Positions 25,167 to 33,748 of a DNA stretch of 64,000 nt are shown one piece after another. How positions within the stretch are numbered: the stretch's first letter is position 1; each line of letters opens with the position of its first letter. Source of the stretch: Actinophytocola sp. (GTDB lineage Bacteria > Actinomycetota > Actinomycetes > Mycobacteriales > Pseudonocardiaceae). The stretch spans positions 19,909 to 83,908 of the forward strand of contig WHTY01000008.1 of NCBI GenBank assembly GCA_009377475.1, read 5' to 3'. The notes beneath the pieces are model-generated. The model was given only the letters and a program-made list of their open reading frames with translations, did not search any database and had not been told where the DNA came from. The translations under genes were made by a program, and so were the position numbers.

Positions 25167-26666
25167 CTATTGCTCGCGCAGTTGCTGCCAGATCAGGAAG
25201 TATGCCCGGTGGACGACGTGCGCGACCCGGCTTTGCGCAGGAGTCGCCCCGAACGAGGCGAACGATCGCCACCAGCCCGCCCGCTCCAGCGCGTGCGCGG
25301 TGAGCTGCTCCCGCTCGGCGTCCGGCATGCCGAGCTGCGCGGTGACGTCGGCGTTGCTGCCCACTCGTAGGACCTCCTCGGTGAGGTCGTCCGGCAGGTC
25401 GACCGCACCCGACGTGAGCAGCGTCAACGCCTCCAGCACGCGGAGTTGGTGCGCCTCAGGCTTGGCGAGCAACACCTCGATCGCGTCGTGCACCTTGCCG
25501 CGTTCGGCGGGGTCGGGCGCGGTGTGGGCGAGCGCGGTGATCGACGCCAGCGCGGCCGCCGCCTTGATGCCGTCCGCCCGCGCCGCGAACACCGTGTTCA
25601 GTCGCGCCCGGACGGCTTCAAGTCCGGACGCGTCCCTGATCCTGCGGCGCAGCTCGCCCGCCGCGATGTCCGGTTCCACCCGGACGGCGTCGATGCCGCA
25701 TCGGACGCCGTACAGGTCGAGCCGGTCGAGCAGCCGCGTCCGTGTCCCCGCTGGCACGTCGCACTCCCAAGTCGTGAAGATGTCGGCGGAGAGCAGGATC
25801 GTCTCGAGCGTCGCGTCGTCCAGTTCGGACAGTGCACGCAACGCGTCGGCGTCCGCCGAGGTGAACGCGCCGGTCTCCGCCGACTCGGCGAGCAGGCCGA
25901 TGACGGGGAGGACGTCGGCCACCCTCGGCTTGAGCGTCGCCGCCTGCGCCTCGGCCAGCAACGACGCCGCGTGCCAGACGTCGGCGTCCGCGCCGCTCAC
26001 CGACTCTGGCGCGATGGTGTCGGCCTTGTTCAGCACGGCGATGGCGTTGACCGGCCCGGCCTCGCGGCTCGCGGTCGCCGCCGTGAACGCCGCGAGCGCC
26101 TGCTGGTCGTCCGCTCGCACGCTCTGCGTGACCACGTACAGCACCGCCTCCGCCCCGGCGACGGCGTCCCGCGACGTGGGGTCGAGCACGCCCTCGGTGC
26201 GCGCCACCGACGCGGCGTCGAGGGAGCCGAGGCCAGGGGTGTCGATGACCGTCATGTCCTTGAGGACGGCGCTGGTCAGGTACGCCTCGATGTGCGAGAC
26301 GGTGGCAAGATCCATGCCGAGCGACGCGGGGATCATGCCGTCGGCGTCGAACGGCAACACCGTGGTGCTGCCGTCGATGAGCACGACCTCGACGCGGTCC
26401 ACCGTGCCGTACTGGAATCGGGTGACAAGGCGGGTGCACTCGCCGACGTCCGTCGGCGCCACTCGACGTCCGATCAGGGCATTGACGAGCGTGGACTTGC
26501 CGGACTTGATCCGCCCGGCCACCGCGACCTGCAACGGCGCGCCCAACCGGCGCAGCACCTCGGTGAACCCGGCCGCCGTCGCCGGTCCGACCTGCGGTTG
26601 CAGCCTGCGGCAGAGGTTCGCGACGGACGTCGACAGTGGACCGGCGAGCGCGCCCTGCTCCGTCAC
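25167..26666 (-). CDS. Dynamin-like GTPase (shorter partner)
   Basis: This 499-residue dynamin-like GTPase has P-loop GRIKSGKST (51-59), a switch region GECTRLVTRFQYG, and G3 DTPGLGSLD; NKAD supplies the G4 motif. Unlike its neighbour it has no hydrophobic hairpin, and its C-terminal half is a helical stalk, so it may work as the soluble member of a pair. I chose GTG at 26666, 8 bases after gggggag on the minus strand. The open frame continues upstream opposite the histidine kinase gene, but that part has no plausible start. It leads the three-gene operon. Confidence 0.85.
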   Translation of the reverse strand: MTEQGALAGPLSTSVANLCRRLQPQVGPATAAGFTEVLRRLGAPLQVAVAGRIKSGKSTLVNALIGRRVAPTDVGECTRLVTRFQYGTVDRVEVVLIDGSTTVLPFDADGMIPASLGMDLATVSHIEAYLTSAVLKDMTVIDTPGLGSLDAASVARTEGVLDPTSRDAVAGAEAVLYVVTQSVRADDQQALAAFTAATASREAGPVNAIAVLNKADTIAPESVSGADADVWHAASLLAEAQAATLKPRVADVLPVIGLLAESAETGAFTSADADALRALSELDDATLETILLSADIFTTWECDVPAGTRTRLLDRLDLYGVRCGIDAVRVEPDIAAGELRRRIRDASGLEAVRARLNTVFAARADGIKAAAALASITALAHTAPDPAERGKVHDAIEVLLAKPEAHQLRVLEALTLLTSGAVDLPDDLTEEVLRVGSNADVTAQLGMPDAEREQLTAHALERAGWWRSFASFGATPAQSRVAHVVHRAYFLIWQQLREQ

Positions 26667-26813
26667 AGCGGTCACTCCCCCATCCCCTTCCTGCTCGGCC
26701 CGGCGCGGGTCGCTATGCCGCATCGTGCCACGACACGGGTCCGCCTGAGGTTCACCCCAGGGTGCTACCTGAGACGGACGCGCGGGTGACGTCGTCAACA
26801 TAGTGTGAGGCGC

Positions 26814-28019
26814 ATGCGTCGGTTGAGCCTGTGGTTGCACGCGCATCCGATGGTCGGGGACAGCGCGATGGCCGTGCTGATTGCCGCGTTCGACCTGCTG
26901 CTGCTCGGCGTCGATGGCGAGCAGCGTGCCGGACCGTCCGCGCCGACCGCCGTGCTCGCCGTGATCGTCCTCGCGACGGTCGCGCCGCTGGTCATCCGCC
27001 GCAAGCACCCGATCTGGTTCGCCTACCTTGTGCTGGTCATCGGCACCGTGCACGCGGCGTACGAGCTGGGCATGGCCGCCATCGCCACCGCGTGCATCGC
27101 CGTCTACACGCTGATCGTCTACGTCAACCGGCGGCAGACGGCCATCTACTTCGCGGTGATGGTCGTCGCGTCTACGGTGCAGATCCTGATCCAGATCGAC
27201 CGCGCGGAATGGCTGATCGCGCTCGGCTTCACCGGCGGTGCGCTTGGCTTCTGCTGGGTCCTCGGTGAGTTCGTCGGCGCGCGGCGGGCGTACCGGGCGG
27301 AGATGGAGGCGCGGCTGCACCTGCTGGAGACCGAACGCGGCCAGGCCACCCAGATCGCCGTCGCCGAGGAGCGCGGTCGGATCGCGCGAGAGCTGCATGA
27401 CGTCATTGCGCACGCGGTGAGCGTGATCGTGGTGCAGGCCGACGGCGCGATGTACGCCATCGAGCGCGACCCGGAGACCGCGCGTGGCGCCTTGCGCACC
27501 ATCGCCGATACCGGCAGGGGTGCGCTCGACGAGCTGCGCGGGCTGCTCGACGTCCTGCGTGGGTCCGGTGACGTCGCAGAACAGCCACTTGCACCGCAGC
27601 CGGAGATCGCCGCGTTGCCGGAGTTGGCGGAGCGGATGCGCGCGGCGGGCATGCCGGTGCGGCTCGACCTGGACGGCGACTTCACCGACGTCTCGACCGG
27701 CGTCGCCCTCGGCGTGTTCCGCATCGTGCAGGAGGCGTTGACGAATACGCTGAAGCACGCGGGACAGGGTGCCGCCGCGACGGTGACGGTGGCGCTGCGG
27801 GACGACGCCATCGAGGTGGACGTCGTCGACGACGGCGCTGGCAAGGCGCATCCGGTGCTCGCCGCGGACGCTGGTCCGGACGCCGGTGGAAATGGTCTGA
27901 TCGGAATGCGCGAGCGGGCGTCGGTGTTCGGTGGCAGGCTGAGTGTCGGGCCCGCACCGGGTGGCGGCTGGCGCGTGCACGCTGTCATCCCGCACCAGGG
28001 CCGCCACGCCGTGCCGTGA
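26814..28019 (+). CDS. Two-component sensor histidine kinase (NarL/DesK class)
   Basis: This 401-residue membrane kinase has about four or five hydrophobic segments in residues 15-150, then a short coiled linker. The HisKA_3 dimerisation box ERGRIARELHDVIAH carries the phosphorylated His at about residue 195. The HATPase_c domain ends with GGNGLIGMRERASVFGG. ATG at 26814 is preferred; an in-frame GTG lies 9 bases upstream. The response-regulator gene starts 27 bp after the stop. The signal is unknown, and no sensory domain beyond the membrane part is visible. The downstream ABC transporter may be its target. Confidence 0.92.
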   Translation: MRRLSLWLHAHPMVGDSAMAVLIAAFDLLLLGVDGEQRAGPSAPTAVLAVIVLATVAPLVIRRKHPIWFAYLVLVIGTVHAAYELGMAAIATACIAVYTLIVYVNRRQTAIYFAVMVVASTVQILIQIDRAEWLIALGFTGGALGFCWVLGEFVGARRAYRAEMEARLHLLETERGQATQIAVAEERGRIARELHDVIAHAVSVIVVQADGAMYAIERDPETARGALRTIADTGRGALDELRGLLDVLRGSGDVAEQPLAPQPEIAALPELAERMRAAGMPVRLDLDGDFTDVSTGVALGVFRIVQEALTNTLKHAGQGAAATVTVALRDDAIEVDVVDDGAGKAHPVLAADAGPDAGGNGLIGMRERASVFGGRLSVGPAPGGGWRVHAVIPHQGRHAVP

Positions 28020-28045
28020 GCGGGACGCGATGAACGGGGACGCCA

Positions 28046-28696
28046 GTGATCCGGGTTGTGCTTGTCGACGACCAGGAGCTCATGCGCGTCGGCTTCCGGA
28101 TGGTCCTCGGCGCGCAGTCCGACATCAACGTCATCGCCGAGGCGGGTGACGGCGAGGCGGCGGTGCGGCTCGCCGAGGAACACCGGCCGGACGTCGTGCT
28201 GATGGACGTCCGCATGCCGGTGCTGGACGGCGTCGAGGCCACCCGGCGGATCATCGCGGCCGGTACCGCGCGCGTGCTGGTGATGACGACGTTCGACCTG
28301 GACGAGTACGTCTACTCCGCGCTGCGGGACGGGGCAAGCGGGTTCCTGCTCAAGGACACGCCGCCGGACGAGCTGGTGTTCGCGATCCGGTCGGTGGCCA
28401 GCGGCGACGCCGTCGTCTCGCCGAGCATCACGCGGCGGCTGCTTGACCGGTTCGTCGACTCCGCCGGTGCGCCGCACGACGCGGGGGTGCTCGACGCGCT
28501 GACCGAGCGGGAGCGCGAGGTGCTTGCGCTGGTGGCGCGCGGGCTGTCCAACACCGAGATCGCCGGGAAGCTGTTTCTGTCCGAGGCCACGGTGAAGACG
28601 CACGTCGGCCGGATCCTGGCGAAGCTCGACCTGCGCGACCGGGTGCAGGCCGTCGTGCTGGCGTACGAGACCGGTCTGGCGCGGCCGGGCGTGTAG
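28046..28696 (+). CDS. NarL/LuxR family response regulator
   Basis: This is a 216-residue regulator. The receiver domain occupies residues 1-120 with acidic pocket VDDQ at 7-10 and phospho-acceptor Asp54 (VLMDVRMPVLDG). The LuxR-type helix-turn-helix is at about 147-205 (LTEREREVLALVARGLSNTE, then LFLSEATVKTHVGRILAKL). GTG at 28046 is the start. It is the partner of the kinase immediately upstream. A three-copy 21-bp repeat array begins 19 bp after its stop, in a 260-bp gap before the ABC transporter. Confidence 0.94.
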   Translation: MIRVVLVDDQELMRVGFRMVLGAQSDINVIAEAGDGEAAVRLAEEHRPDVVLMDVRMPVLDGVEATRRIIAAGTARVLVMTTFDLDEYVYSALRDGASGFLLKDTPPDELVFAIRSVASGDAVVSPSITRRLLDRFVDSAGAPHDAGVLDALTEREREVLALVARGLSNTEIAGKLFLSEATVKTHVGRILAKLDLRDRVQAVVLAYETGLARPGV

Positions 28697-28715
28697 CGGG
28701 CGGACGCCAGCGCGG

Positions 28716-28778
28716 CCAACACCGGGTGCAACTCGCGCCAAACAAGGTGAGACTCGCGCCGAATACGGTGCGACTCGC
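28716..28778 (-). repeat. 21-bp tandem repeat array, exactly 3 copies (family A)
   Basis: Three contiguous 21-base units (28716-28736, 28737-28757, 28758-28778) read on the minus strand as gcgagtcgcaccgtattcggc and variants. They match the arrays at 12821 and 54390. The remaining 178 bp before the next gene shows no further feature. Confidence 0.85.
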
Positions 28779-28956
28779 GGAAATCGGGGGCGGGTCAGGG
28801 TCTTCACTGATATCGAACCGGGGCTGGGGCGGGCAGGCTACGACGTAGGTAGCTGCGAGAAATAGACCCCAGGGATGACGCGCGATGACCCGTGACTGCC
28901 AGAGCATGGCGGCAGGACCGCACCACAAGCACCACAGGCCGGACAAGGGAGACTTC

Positions 28957-29856
28957 ATGATCGAGGCGAAGGGCCTCACCAAGCGCTACGGCGACACCCT
29001 CGCCGTCAACGACCTGTCGTTCCAGGTGCGACCGGGCACGGTGACCGGCTTCCTCGGGCCCAACGGCGCGGGCAAGTCGACGACGATGCGCATGATCCTC
29101 GGTCTGGACAAGCCGACCAGGGGCACCGCGACGGTCAAGGGCAAGCACTACCACGAGCTGAAGCAGCCGTTGCGCACTGTCGGCGCGCTGCTAGAGGCCA
29201 GGTGGGTGCACCCGAACCGGTCCGCCCGCTCGCACCTGACCTGGCTCGCCAAGGCCAACGGCATCCCCAAGCGCCGGGTGGACGAGGTCCTCGACATCGT
29301 CGGCCTGACCAGCGTCGCGAACAAGCGCGCAGGCGGCTACTCGCTCGGCATGTCGCAGCGGCTCGGCATCGCGGGCGCGCTGCTCGGCGACCCCGAGATC
29401 CTGATGTTCGACGAGCCGGTGAACGGGCTCGACCCGGAAGGCATCCTCTGGATGCGCAAGTTCATGCACCGGCTCGCGGACGAGGGCCGCACCGTGTTCG
29501 TCTCGAGCCACCTGCTCTCCGAGATGTCGCTGACCGCGAACGAGTTGGTCGTCATCGGCAAGGGCGAGCTCGTCGCGCAGCGCAGCACGGCAGACTTCGT
29601 CGCTCGCGCCACCGAGCAGGCGGTGCGGGTCCGCTCGCCGCAGTTGGCGCTGCTCAAGGACGTCATCGCGGGCGAGGGCGGGACAGTGCGCGATGAGGAC
29701 GACGGCATCGTCGTGTCCGGAATGGACAGCGAAAGCGTCGGCGAGCTGGCTGCCAAGCACAGCATCGTGCTGCACGAGCTGAGCCCGCAGCTTGGCTCGC
29801 TCGAGCAGGCGTTCATGAGCCTCACCGGCGACGCCGTCGAGTACGCCACTCAGTGA
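28957..29856 (+). CDS. ABC transporter ATP-binding protein
   Basis: This 299-residue ABC-2 ATPase has Walker A GPNGAGKST (about 35-43), signature YSLGMSQRLGIAGALL, Walker B LMFDEPVNGLDPEG and switch VSSHLLSEM. It resembles the ATPase at 8225 but sits in a separate operon with its own permease 58 bp downstream. ATG at 28957 is preceded by agggaga. The gene follows the two-component system, and such systems often control a neighbouring transporter; that link is inferred from position only. Its stop codon begins a triple 11-bp repeat. Confidence 0.92.
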   Translation: MIEAKGLTKRYGDTLAVNDLSFQVRPGTVTGFLGPNGAGKSTTMRMILGLDKPTRGTATVKGKHYHELKQPLRTVGALLEARWVHPNRSARSHLTWLAKANGIPKRRVDEVLDIVGLTSVANKRAGGYSLGMSQRLGIAGALLGDPEILMFDEPVNGLDPEGILWMRKFMHRLADEGRTVFVSSHLLSEMSLTANELVVIGKGELVAQRSTADFVARATEQAVRVRSPQLALLKDVIAGEGGTVRDEDDGIVVSGMDSESVGELAAKHSIVLHELSPQLGSLEQAFMSLTGDAVEYATQ

Positions 29857-29886
29857 CAAGCACCTGACAAGCACCTGACAAGCACT
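29854..29886 (+). repeat. Triple 11-bp direct repeat between ATPase and permease genes
   Basis: tgacaagcacc is repeated at 29854, 29865 and 29876 (last copy ends ct). The first copy starts with the stop codon of the ATPase gene. The repeat lengthens the spacer to the permease and may be a slippage product. Confidence 0.7.
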
Positions 29887-29914
29887 GCCCTGGACACCGG
29901 AAAGCTGACACGAC

Positions 29915-30673
29915 ATGACTCTGCTCGCAGTTGAACGCATCAAGCTGTTCACGACCCGCTCGCCGTGGTGGTGTGCCGCCGTCGCGCTGGCCATCGTCAT
30001 CGGCTTCGCCGCGCTGATCACCGGCACCGCGCCGAGCGACTTCCCGGTCACCGTCCGGACGTCCCAGTTCGGCTACAGCTTCGGGCTCGCGGTGATCATG
30101 GTGCTCGCGGCGCTGTCGATCACCACCGAGTACCGCTTCGGCACCATCAAGTCGACGTTCCTCGCGGTGCCCAACCGGCCAGCGGTGCTGCTCGCCAAGA
30201 CGGGCGTCGTCGCGCTGGTGGCGCTGGTGATCGGGGAGCTCGCCGCGTTCGGCGCGCTCGGGGTGTCGACGCTGCTCGCGCCGTCGTCCGCCGACATCGC
30301 GCTCAACAGCGCCGCTGACTGGCGGCAGGTCGCAGGCGTCGGCGTCGTCTACGCGCTCACCGCCGCCATGGGCGTCGCCGTCGGCGCGATGGTCCGGCAC
30401 AGCGCGGGCGCGATCTCGCTGCTGCTGATCTACGGGATGGTCGTCGAGTCGCTGGTTCCGCTCATCCCCAGGGTCGGCGAGGACATCCACAAGTGGCTGT
30501 CGTTCAACGTCGCCGAGAAGTTCCTCAGCGGTGGCGCCGCGGGCGGCGTCGCGGACGGTCCGCCGCTGTCGACGTCGACGCTGAGCCCCGGCTGGGCGCT
30601 GGCGTACTTCGCCGGTGTCGCCGCCGTGCTGCTCGCCGTCGCGATCGTCATCACCCGCAGGCGGGACGCCTGA
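29915..30673 (+). CDS. ABC-2 type transporter permease
   Basis: This is a 252-residue membrane protein with about six hydrophobic segments, the first at residues 17-40 (WWCAAVALAIVIGFAALITG) and the last at 225-246 (LAYFAGVAAVLLAVAIVI), ending in RRRDA. The pattern ITTEYRFGTIKSTFLAVPNR after the second segment is typical of ABC-2 permeases paired with NatA-like ATPases. It is 58 bp downstream of its ATPase and ends at a strong terminator. Confidence 0.88.
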   Translation: MTLLAVERIKLFTTRSPWWCAAVALAIVIGFAALITGTAPSDFPVTVRTSQFGYSFGLAVIMVLAALSITTEYRFGTIKSTFLAVPNRPAVLLAKTGVVALVALVIGELAAFGALGVSTLLAPSSADIALNSAADWRQVAGVGVVYALTAAMGVAVGAMVRHSAGAISLLLIYGMVVESLVPLIPRVGEDIHKWLSFNVAEKFLSGGAAGGVADGPPLSTSTLSPGWALAYFAGVAAVLLAVAIVITRRRDA

Positions 30674-30679
30674 GAGCAC

Positions 30680-30712
30680 CCTGTCGTGCGCCTTCGGGGT
30701 GCGCACGACAGG
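30680..30712 (+). terminator. Terminator after the ABC permease gene
   Basis: cctgtcgtgcgc (30680-30691) and gcgcacgacagg (30701-30712) are perfectly paired 12-base arms around a 9-base loop, starting 7 bases after the stop codon. Confidence 0.85.
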
Positions 30713-30956
30713 TTCGGGGATAGAGAGTCCGGGTCGCATTCGGGGGCGACCCGGATTCTCGCCGTGTCGAGCCGGTAACGATTCGTGCATGGCGTGCGAT
30801 ACGGCGAGAGGAGACCCCTGCACGGTGTTCGGCGGGCGATCATGGCTGTGACACGTTAAGGTTCGAGCTTGTGAGAACTCTCACGAACGGCCGACATTAG
30901 GTCGCTGAGCAGCGAAAATGGGCATGTGTCGTCATTGAGACGCCTTGGAGGTGACC

Positions 30957-31568
30957 ATGACGGCGATTAGAACAACGCAGAGCAGCGATCAGGACACTGC
31001 TGAGGATTCCGCTGCCGCCGATAGCGCGCCGCCAGAGCAACGCAGCCGGTTGCGCGTGGAACCCACCGCTGGCCTGCAATGGTCGCAGGCATTGGAACTG
31101 CCCCACGCCGCGACGGAGGGCACCCGGCCCGCCGAGATCCGCAAGGCCTACATCCACCGCGCGCCGGAACCCCACGTGCTCGCGCTGTACCGCGAGGCGT
31201 GCGGCACCGACGCTCCCCGGCCGGACGTGCCAGCCCCGTGGTGGCTGCGTGCGCTCGCTCGGGAGGACATCGAATCCCGCACGGCGGCGTTCCGCGTCGA
31301 GGACCGGATCGCGCAGTTGCTGCTGCCCCGGCCCGGCTGGGAGTTCGTGCCGTGGGCGGCGGACGGCGAGTCCGGGTACTGGGAGTTCATGCCGTCCGAG
31401 CGTGGGCCGTCCGGGTACACCGTGCCGACCACGGTGCTCAACACCGACCGGCACAACGGCTGGATCGACGTCCTGCCCGCGCACTCCGGTGCGACGCCGG
31501 AGCCGATCGCGATCGCCGGACTGGCGGGGCTACGGTCCCGGCTGGGTGAGATCGAGGCCATTCGCTGA
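30957..31568 (+). CDS. Hypothetical protein, unrecognised family
   Basis: This is a 203-residue soluble protein that I do not recognise. The first 45 residues are acidic, low-complexity and probably disordered. The rest is rich in Trp and Pro (PAPWWLRALAREDIESRTAA, WEFVPWAADGESGYWEFMPS) and ends in an amphipathic helix. There is no signal peptide or membrane segment. ATG at 30957 follows ggaggtga at ideal spacing, so expression is credible. It lies alone between the ABC terminator and trmB. Confidence 0.7.
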   Translation: MTAIRTTQSSDQDTAEDSAAADSAPPEQRSRLRVEPTAGLQWSQALELPHAATEGTRPAEIRKAYIHRAPEPHVLALYREACGTDAPRPDVPAPWWLRALAREDIESRTAAFRVEDRIAQLLLPRPGWEFVPWAADGESGYWEFMPSERGPSGYTVPTTVLNTDRHNGWIDVLPAHSGATPEPIAIAGLAGLRSRLGEIEAIR

Positions 31569-31615
31569 GGTAGCGCCCGCCTTGCGTGGTTCGGCCGCTG
31601 GGTAAGGTCGTGCTG

Positions 31616-32332
31616 GTGAGCGGCCAGGAACGACCTACCAACGTGGCACACCCGCGCAGCGTGGTCAGCTACGTCAAGCGCGGCGGGCGGATGACCGTCG
31701 GGCAGCAGCGCGCGTGGCGCGAGCACTGGCCGACGCTCGGCAAGGCGGTGTCCGACCTCGACGGCACACTCGACGTCGACGCGTGGTTCGGCCGCAAGGC
31801 GCCCGTCGTGCTGGAGATCGGCTCCGGCATGGGCGAGACGACGTCGGAGCTCGCCAAGCGCGAACCCGACGTCAACTACATCGCCACCGAGGTTTACGAC
31901 GCCGGGCTCGGCCAGCTCATGCTGCGCGCCGAGAAGCTGGGCATCGAGAACCTGCGGCTGCTGCACGGCGACGCCGTCGTGCTGCTCGGCGAGCACATCG
32001 CGCCGGAGTCGCTTGACGTCGTGCGGATCTTCTACCCGGACCCGTGGCCGAAGAAGCGCCACCACAAGCGCAGGTTGATCCAGCCGGAGTTCGTGCGGCT
32101 GGTGGCGTCCCGGCTGCGCGGCGGCGGGACGCTGCACGTCGCGACCGACTGGGCGCACTACGCCGAGCAGGTGCGCGAGGTGTGCGACGGCGAGTCGCTG
32201 CTGCGCAACGTCTACGCCGACGAGCCGGGCGGCTGGGCGCCGAGGCCGGCCTGGCGGCCGGTCACCAAGTTCGAGTCCCGCGCCGAGCGGGAGGGCAGGG
32301 CGTCGCGCGACCTGATCTACGAGCGGCGATAG
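31616..32332 (+). CDS. trmB: tRNA (guanine-N7)-methyltransferase
   Basis: This 238-residue TrmB methylates G46 of tRNA using S-adenosylmethionine. The SAM-binding motif is LEIGSGMGETTSELA, and the catalytic/tRNA-binding segment IFYPDPWPKKRHHKRRL is diagnostic. The late ATDWAHYAEQ strand also fits. I chose GTG at 31616; a GTG at 31586 is also in frame but adds ten unlikely residues, and no strong ribosome-binding site decides between them. The neighbouring amidohydrolase starts 22 bp downstream. Confidence 0.93.
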   Translation: MSGQERPTNVAHPRSVVSYVKRGGRMTVGQQRAWREHWPTLGKAVSDLDGTLDVDAWFGRKAPVVLEIGSGMGETTSELAKREPDVNYIATEVYDAGLGQLMLRAEKLGIENLRLLHGDAVVLLGEHIAPESLDVVRIFYPDPWPKKRHHKRRLIQPEFVRLVASRLRGGGTLHVATDWAHYAEQVREVCDGESLLRNVYADEPGGWAPRPAWRPVTKFESRAEREGRASRDLIYERR

Positions 32333-32354
32333 CGATTTCTGGCAGGATCAGACC

Positions 32355-33671
32355 ATGCCGTTTCGTTTGCATGCTCCCGCGTTGTTGCCCTGTGACCGTG
32401 ACGACGACTGCCCCGTGGTGCGCGACGCCGCGGTGGACGTCGATGCGGCGGGACGGATCAGCTACGCGGGGCCGCGCGCGAACGCGCCCGCGCTGAACGG
32501 CGTGACGGTCACCGAACTGAACGGCATTCTGCTACCGGGCCTGATCAACGCCCACGCGCACAGTCCGATGACCGTGCTGCGTGGCATGGGCGGCGACCTG
32601 CCGCTGCTGCGCTGGCTGCGCGAGGTGATCTGGCCCGCCGAGGCGCGCATGGGACCGGACGAGATCCGCGCGGGCATGGTGCTCGGCTCGGTCGAGATGC
32701 TGCGCCACGGCGTCACAACCAGCGCGGAGATGTACTTCCAGGGCGACCGGGTCGCCGACGCCGTGCTGGCCACCGGTGCGCGGGCGGTCATCGGCTGCCC
32801 GATCATCGACCTGCCCGGCATGGACTGGCGCACCATGATCGCCGAGGTGGACCGCTGGATCGACGCCGAAGGCCTGCGGTTCGGACCGGCCGACCGAATC
32901 GAGATCGGCTATGGCCCGCACTCGGCGTACATGCTGCCGGAGGAGGCGCTGCGACACGTCGCGGATTCGGCGGCCGAACGCGGCGCGCTGGTGCAGGTGC
33001 ACGTCGCCGAGGCGCGCGACGAGGACGTCCACCAGCGCGAGGGACACGGCTCGGTGCCGAAGCTGCTTGACGCCGTCGGGATGCTCGACGGGAGGGTGCT
33101 CGCCGCGCACTGCGTGCACATGTCCGACGAGGACATCGCGCTGTTCGCGCGGCGCGGCGTCGGGATCGCGCACTGCCCCGGCTCCAACGCCAAGCTGGCG
33201 TCCGGCATCGCGCGCCTGACCGACCTGCGCGCGGCTGGCATCGACGTCGGCCTCGGCACCGACGGCCCCGCCAGCAACGACGACCTCGACCTCTGGCACG
33301 AGGTGCAGCTCGCCGCGATGCTGGCGCGGCTGTCCACGCACGACTCGACGGCGCTGTCCGCAGAGGAGGCGCTGCTGATGGCGACCCGCTGCGGCGCGGC
33401 GGCGCTCGACAGGGACGACATCGGCGTGCTGGAACCGGGCCGGTGGGCCGACCTGGTGCACGTCGACCTGGACGACCCGACGTTCGCGGGCGGCATCGAC
33501 GTCCCCGACGAGCAGTTGCTGGCGAACCTCGTGTGGGGCGCCGGCTCGCGGCGGGTGCGCGACGTCTGGGTGGCGGGCGAGCAGGTGGTGTCCGCCGCTG
33601 AGCCGACCAAGGTGGACCGGGCGGAGGCACAGCGGATAGTCCGTTCGGCGGGCGAAAAAGTGCGCTTCTGA
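32355..33671 (+). CDS. Amidohydrolase, Atz/Trz or SAH/nucleobase deaminase type
   Basis: This 438-residue metal-dependent hydrolase belongs to the amidohydrolase superfamily. Metal-ligand motifs are visible in order: NAHAHSPMTVLRG, VHVAEARDEDVHQREGHG, AAHCVHMSDEDI and GLGTDGPASNDDLDLW. HCPGSNAKLASG is typical of the deaminase branch containing chlorohydrolases, S-adenosylhomocysteine deaminase and guanine-type deaminases. The exact substrate cannot be read off. ATG at 32355 begins the composite beta domain that closes again at the C-terminus (VWVAGEQVV). It probably follows trmB in one transcript. Confidence 0.88.
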   Translation: MPFRLHAPALLPCDRDDDCPVVRDAAVDVDAAGRISYAGPRANAPALNGVTVTELNGILLPGLINAHAHSPMTVLRGMGGDLPLLRWLREVIWPAEARMGPDEIRAGMVLGSVEMLRHGVTTSAEMYFQGDRVADAVLATGARAVIGCPIIDLPGMDWRTMIAEVDRWIDAEGLRFGPADRIEIGYGPHSAYMLPEEALRHVADSAAERGALVQVHVAEARDEDVHQREGHGSVPKLLDAVGMLDGRVLAAHCVHMSDEDIALFARRGVGIAHCPGSNAKLASGIARLTDLRAAGIDVGLGTDGPASNDDLDLWHEVQLAAMLARLSTHDSTALSAEEALLMATRCGAAALDRDDIGVLEPGRWADLVHVDLDDPTFAGGIDVPDEQLLANLVWGAGSRRVRDVWVAGEQVVSAAEPTKVDRAEAQRIVRSAGEKVRF

Positions 33672-33748
33672 GCTGCGACGATCACGCGGAGTAAAAAATC
33701 TGCGCGAAGGGGTGGCGCTAACACCCATTAGTGGTACGTTACCTGCCC

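Noticed and set aside
26667..28007. Minus-strand open frame continuing the shorter dynamin gene for 447 more codons
   Set aside because: It lies wholly opposite the histidine kinase gene, is His/Arg/Asp-rich without domains, and the real start with a ribosome-binding site is at 26666.
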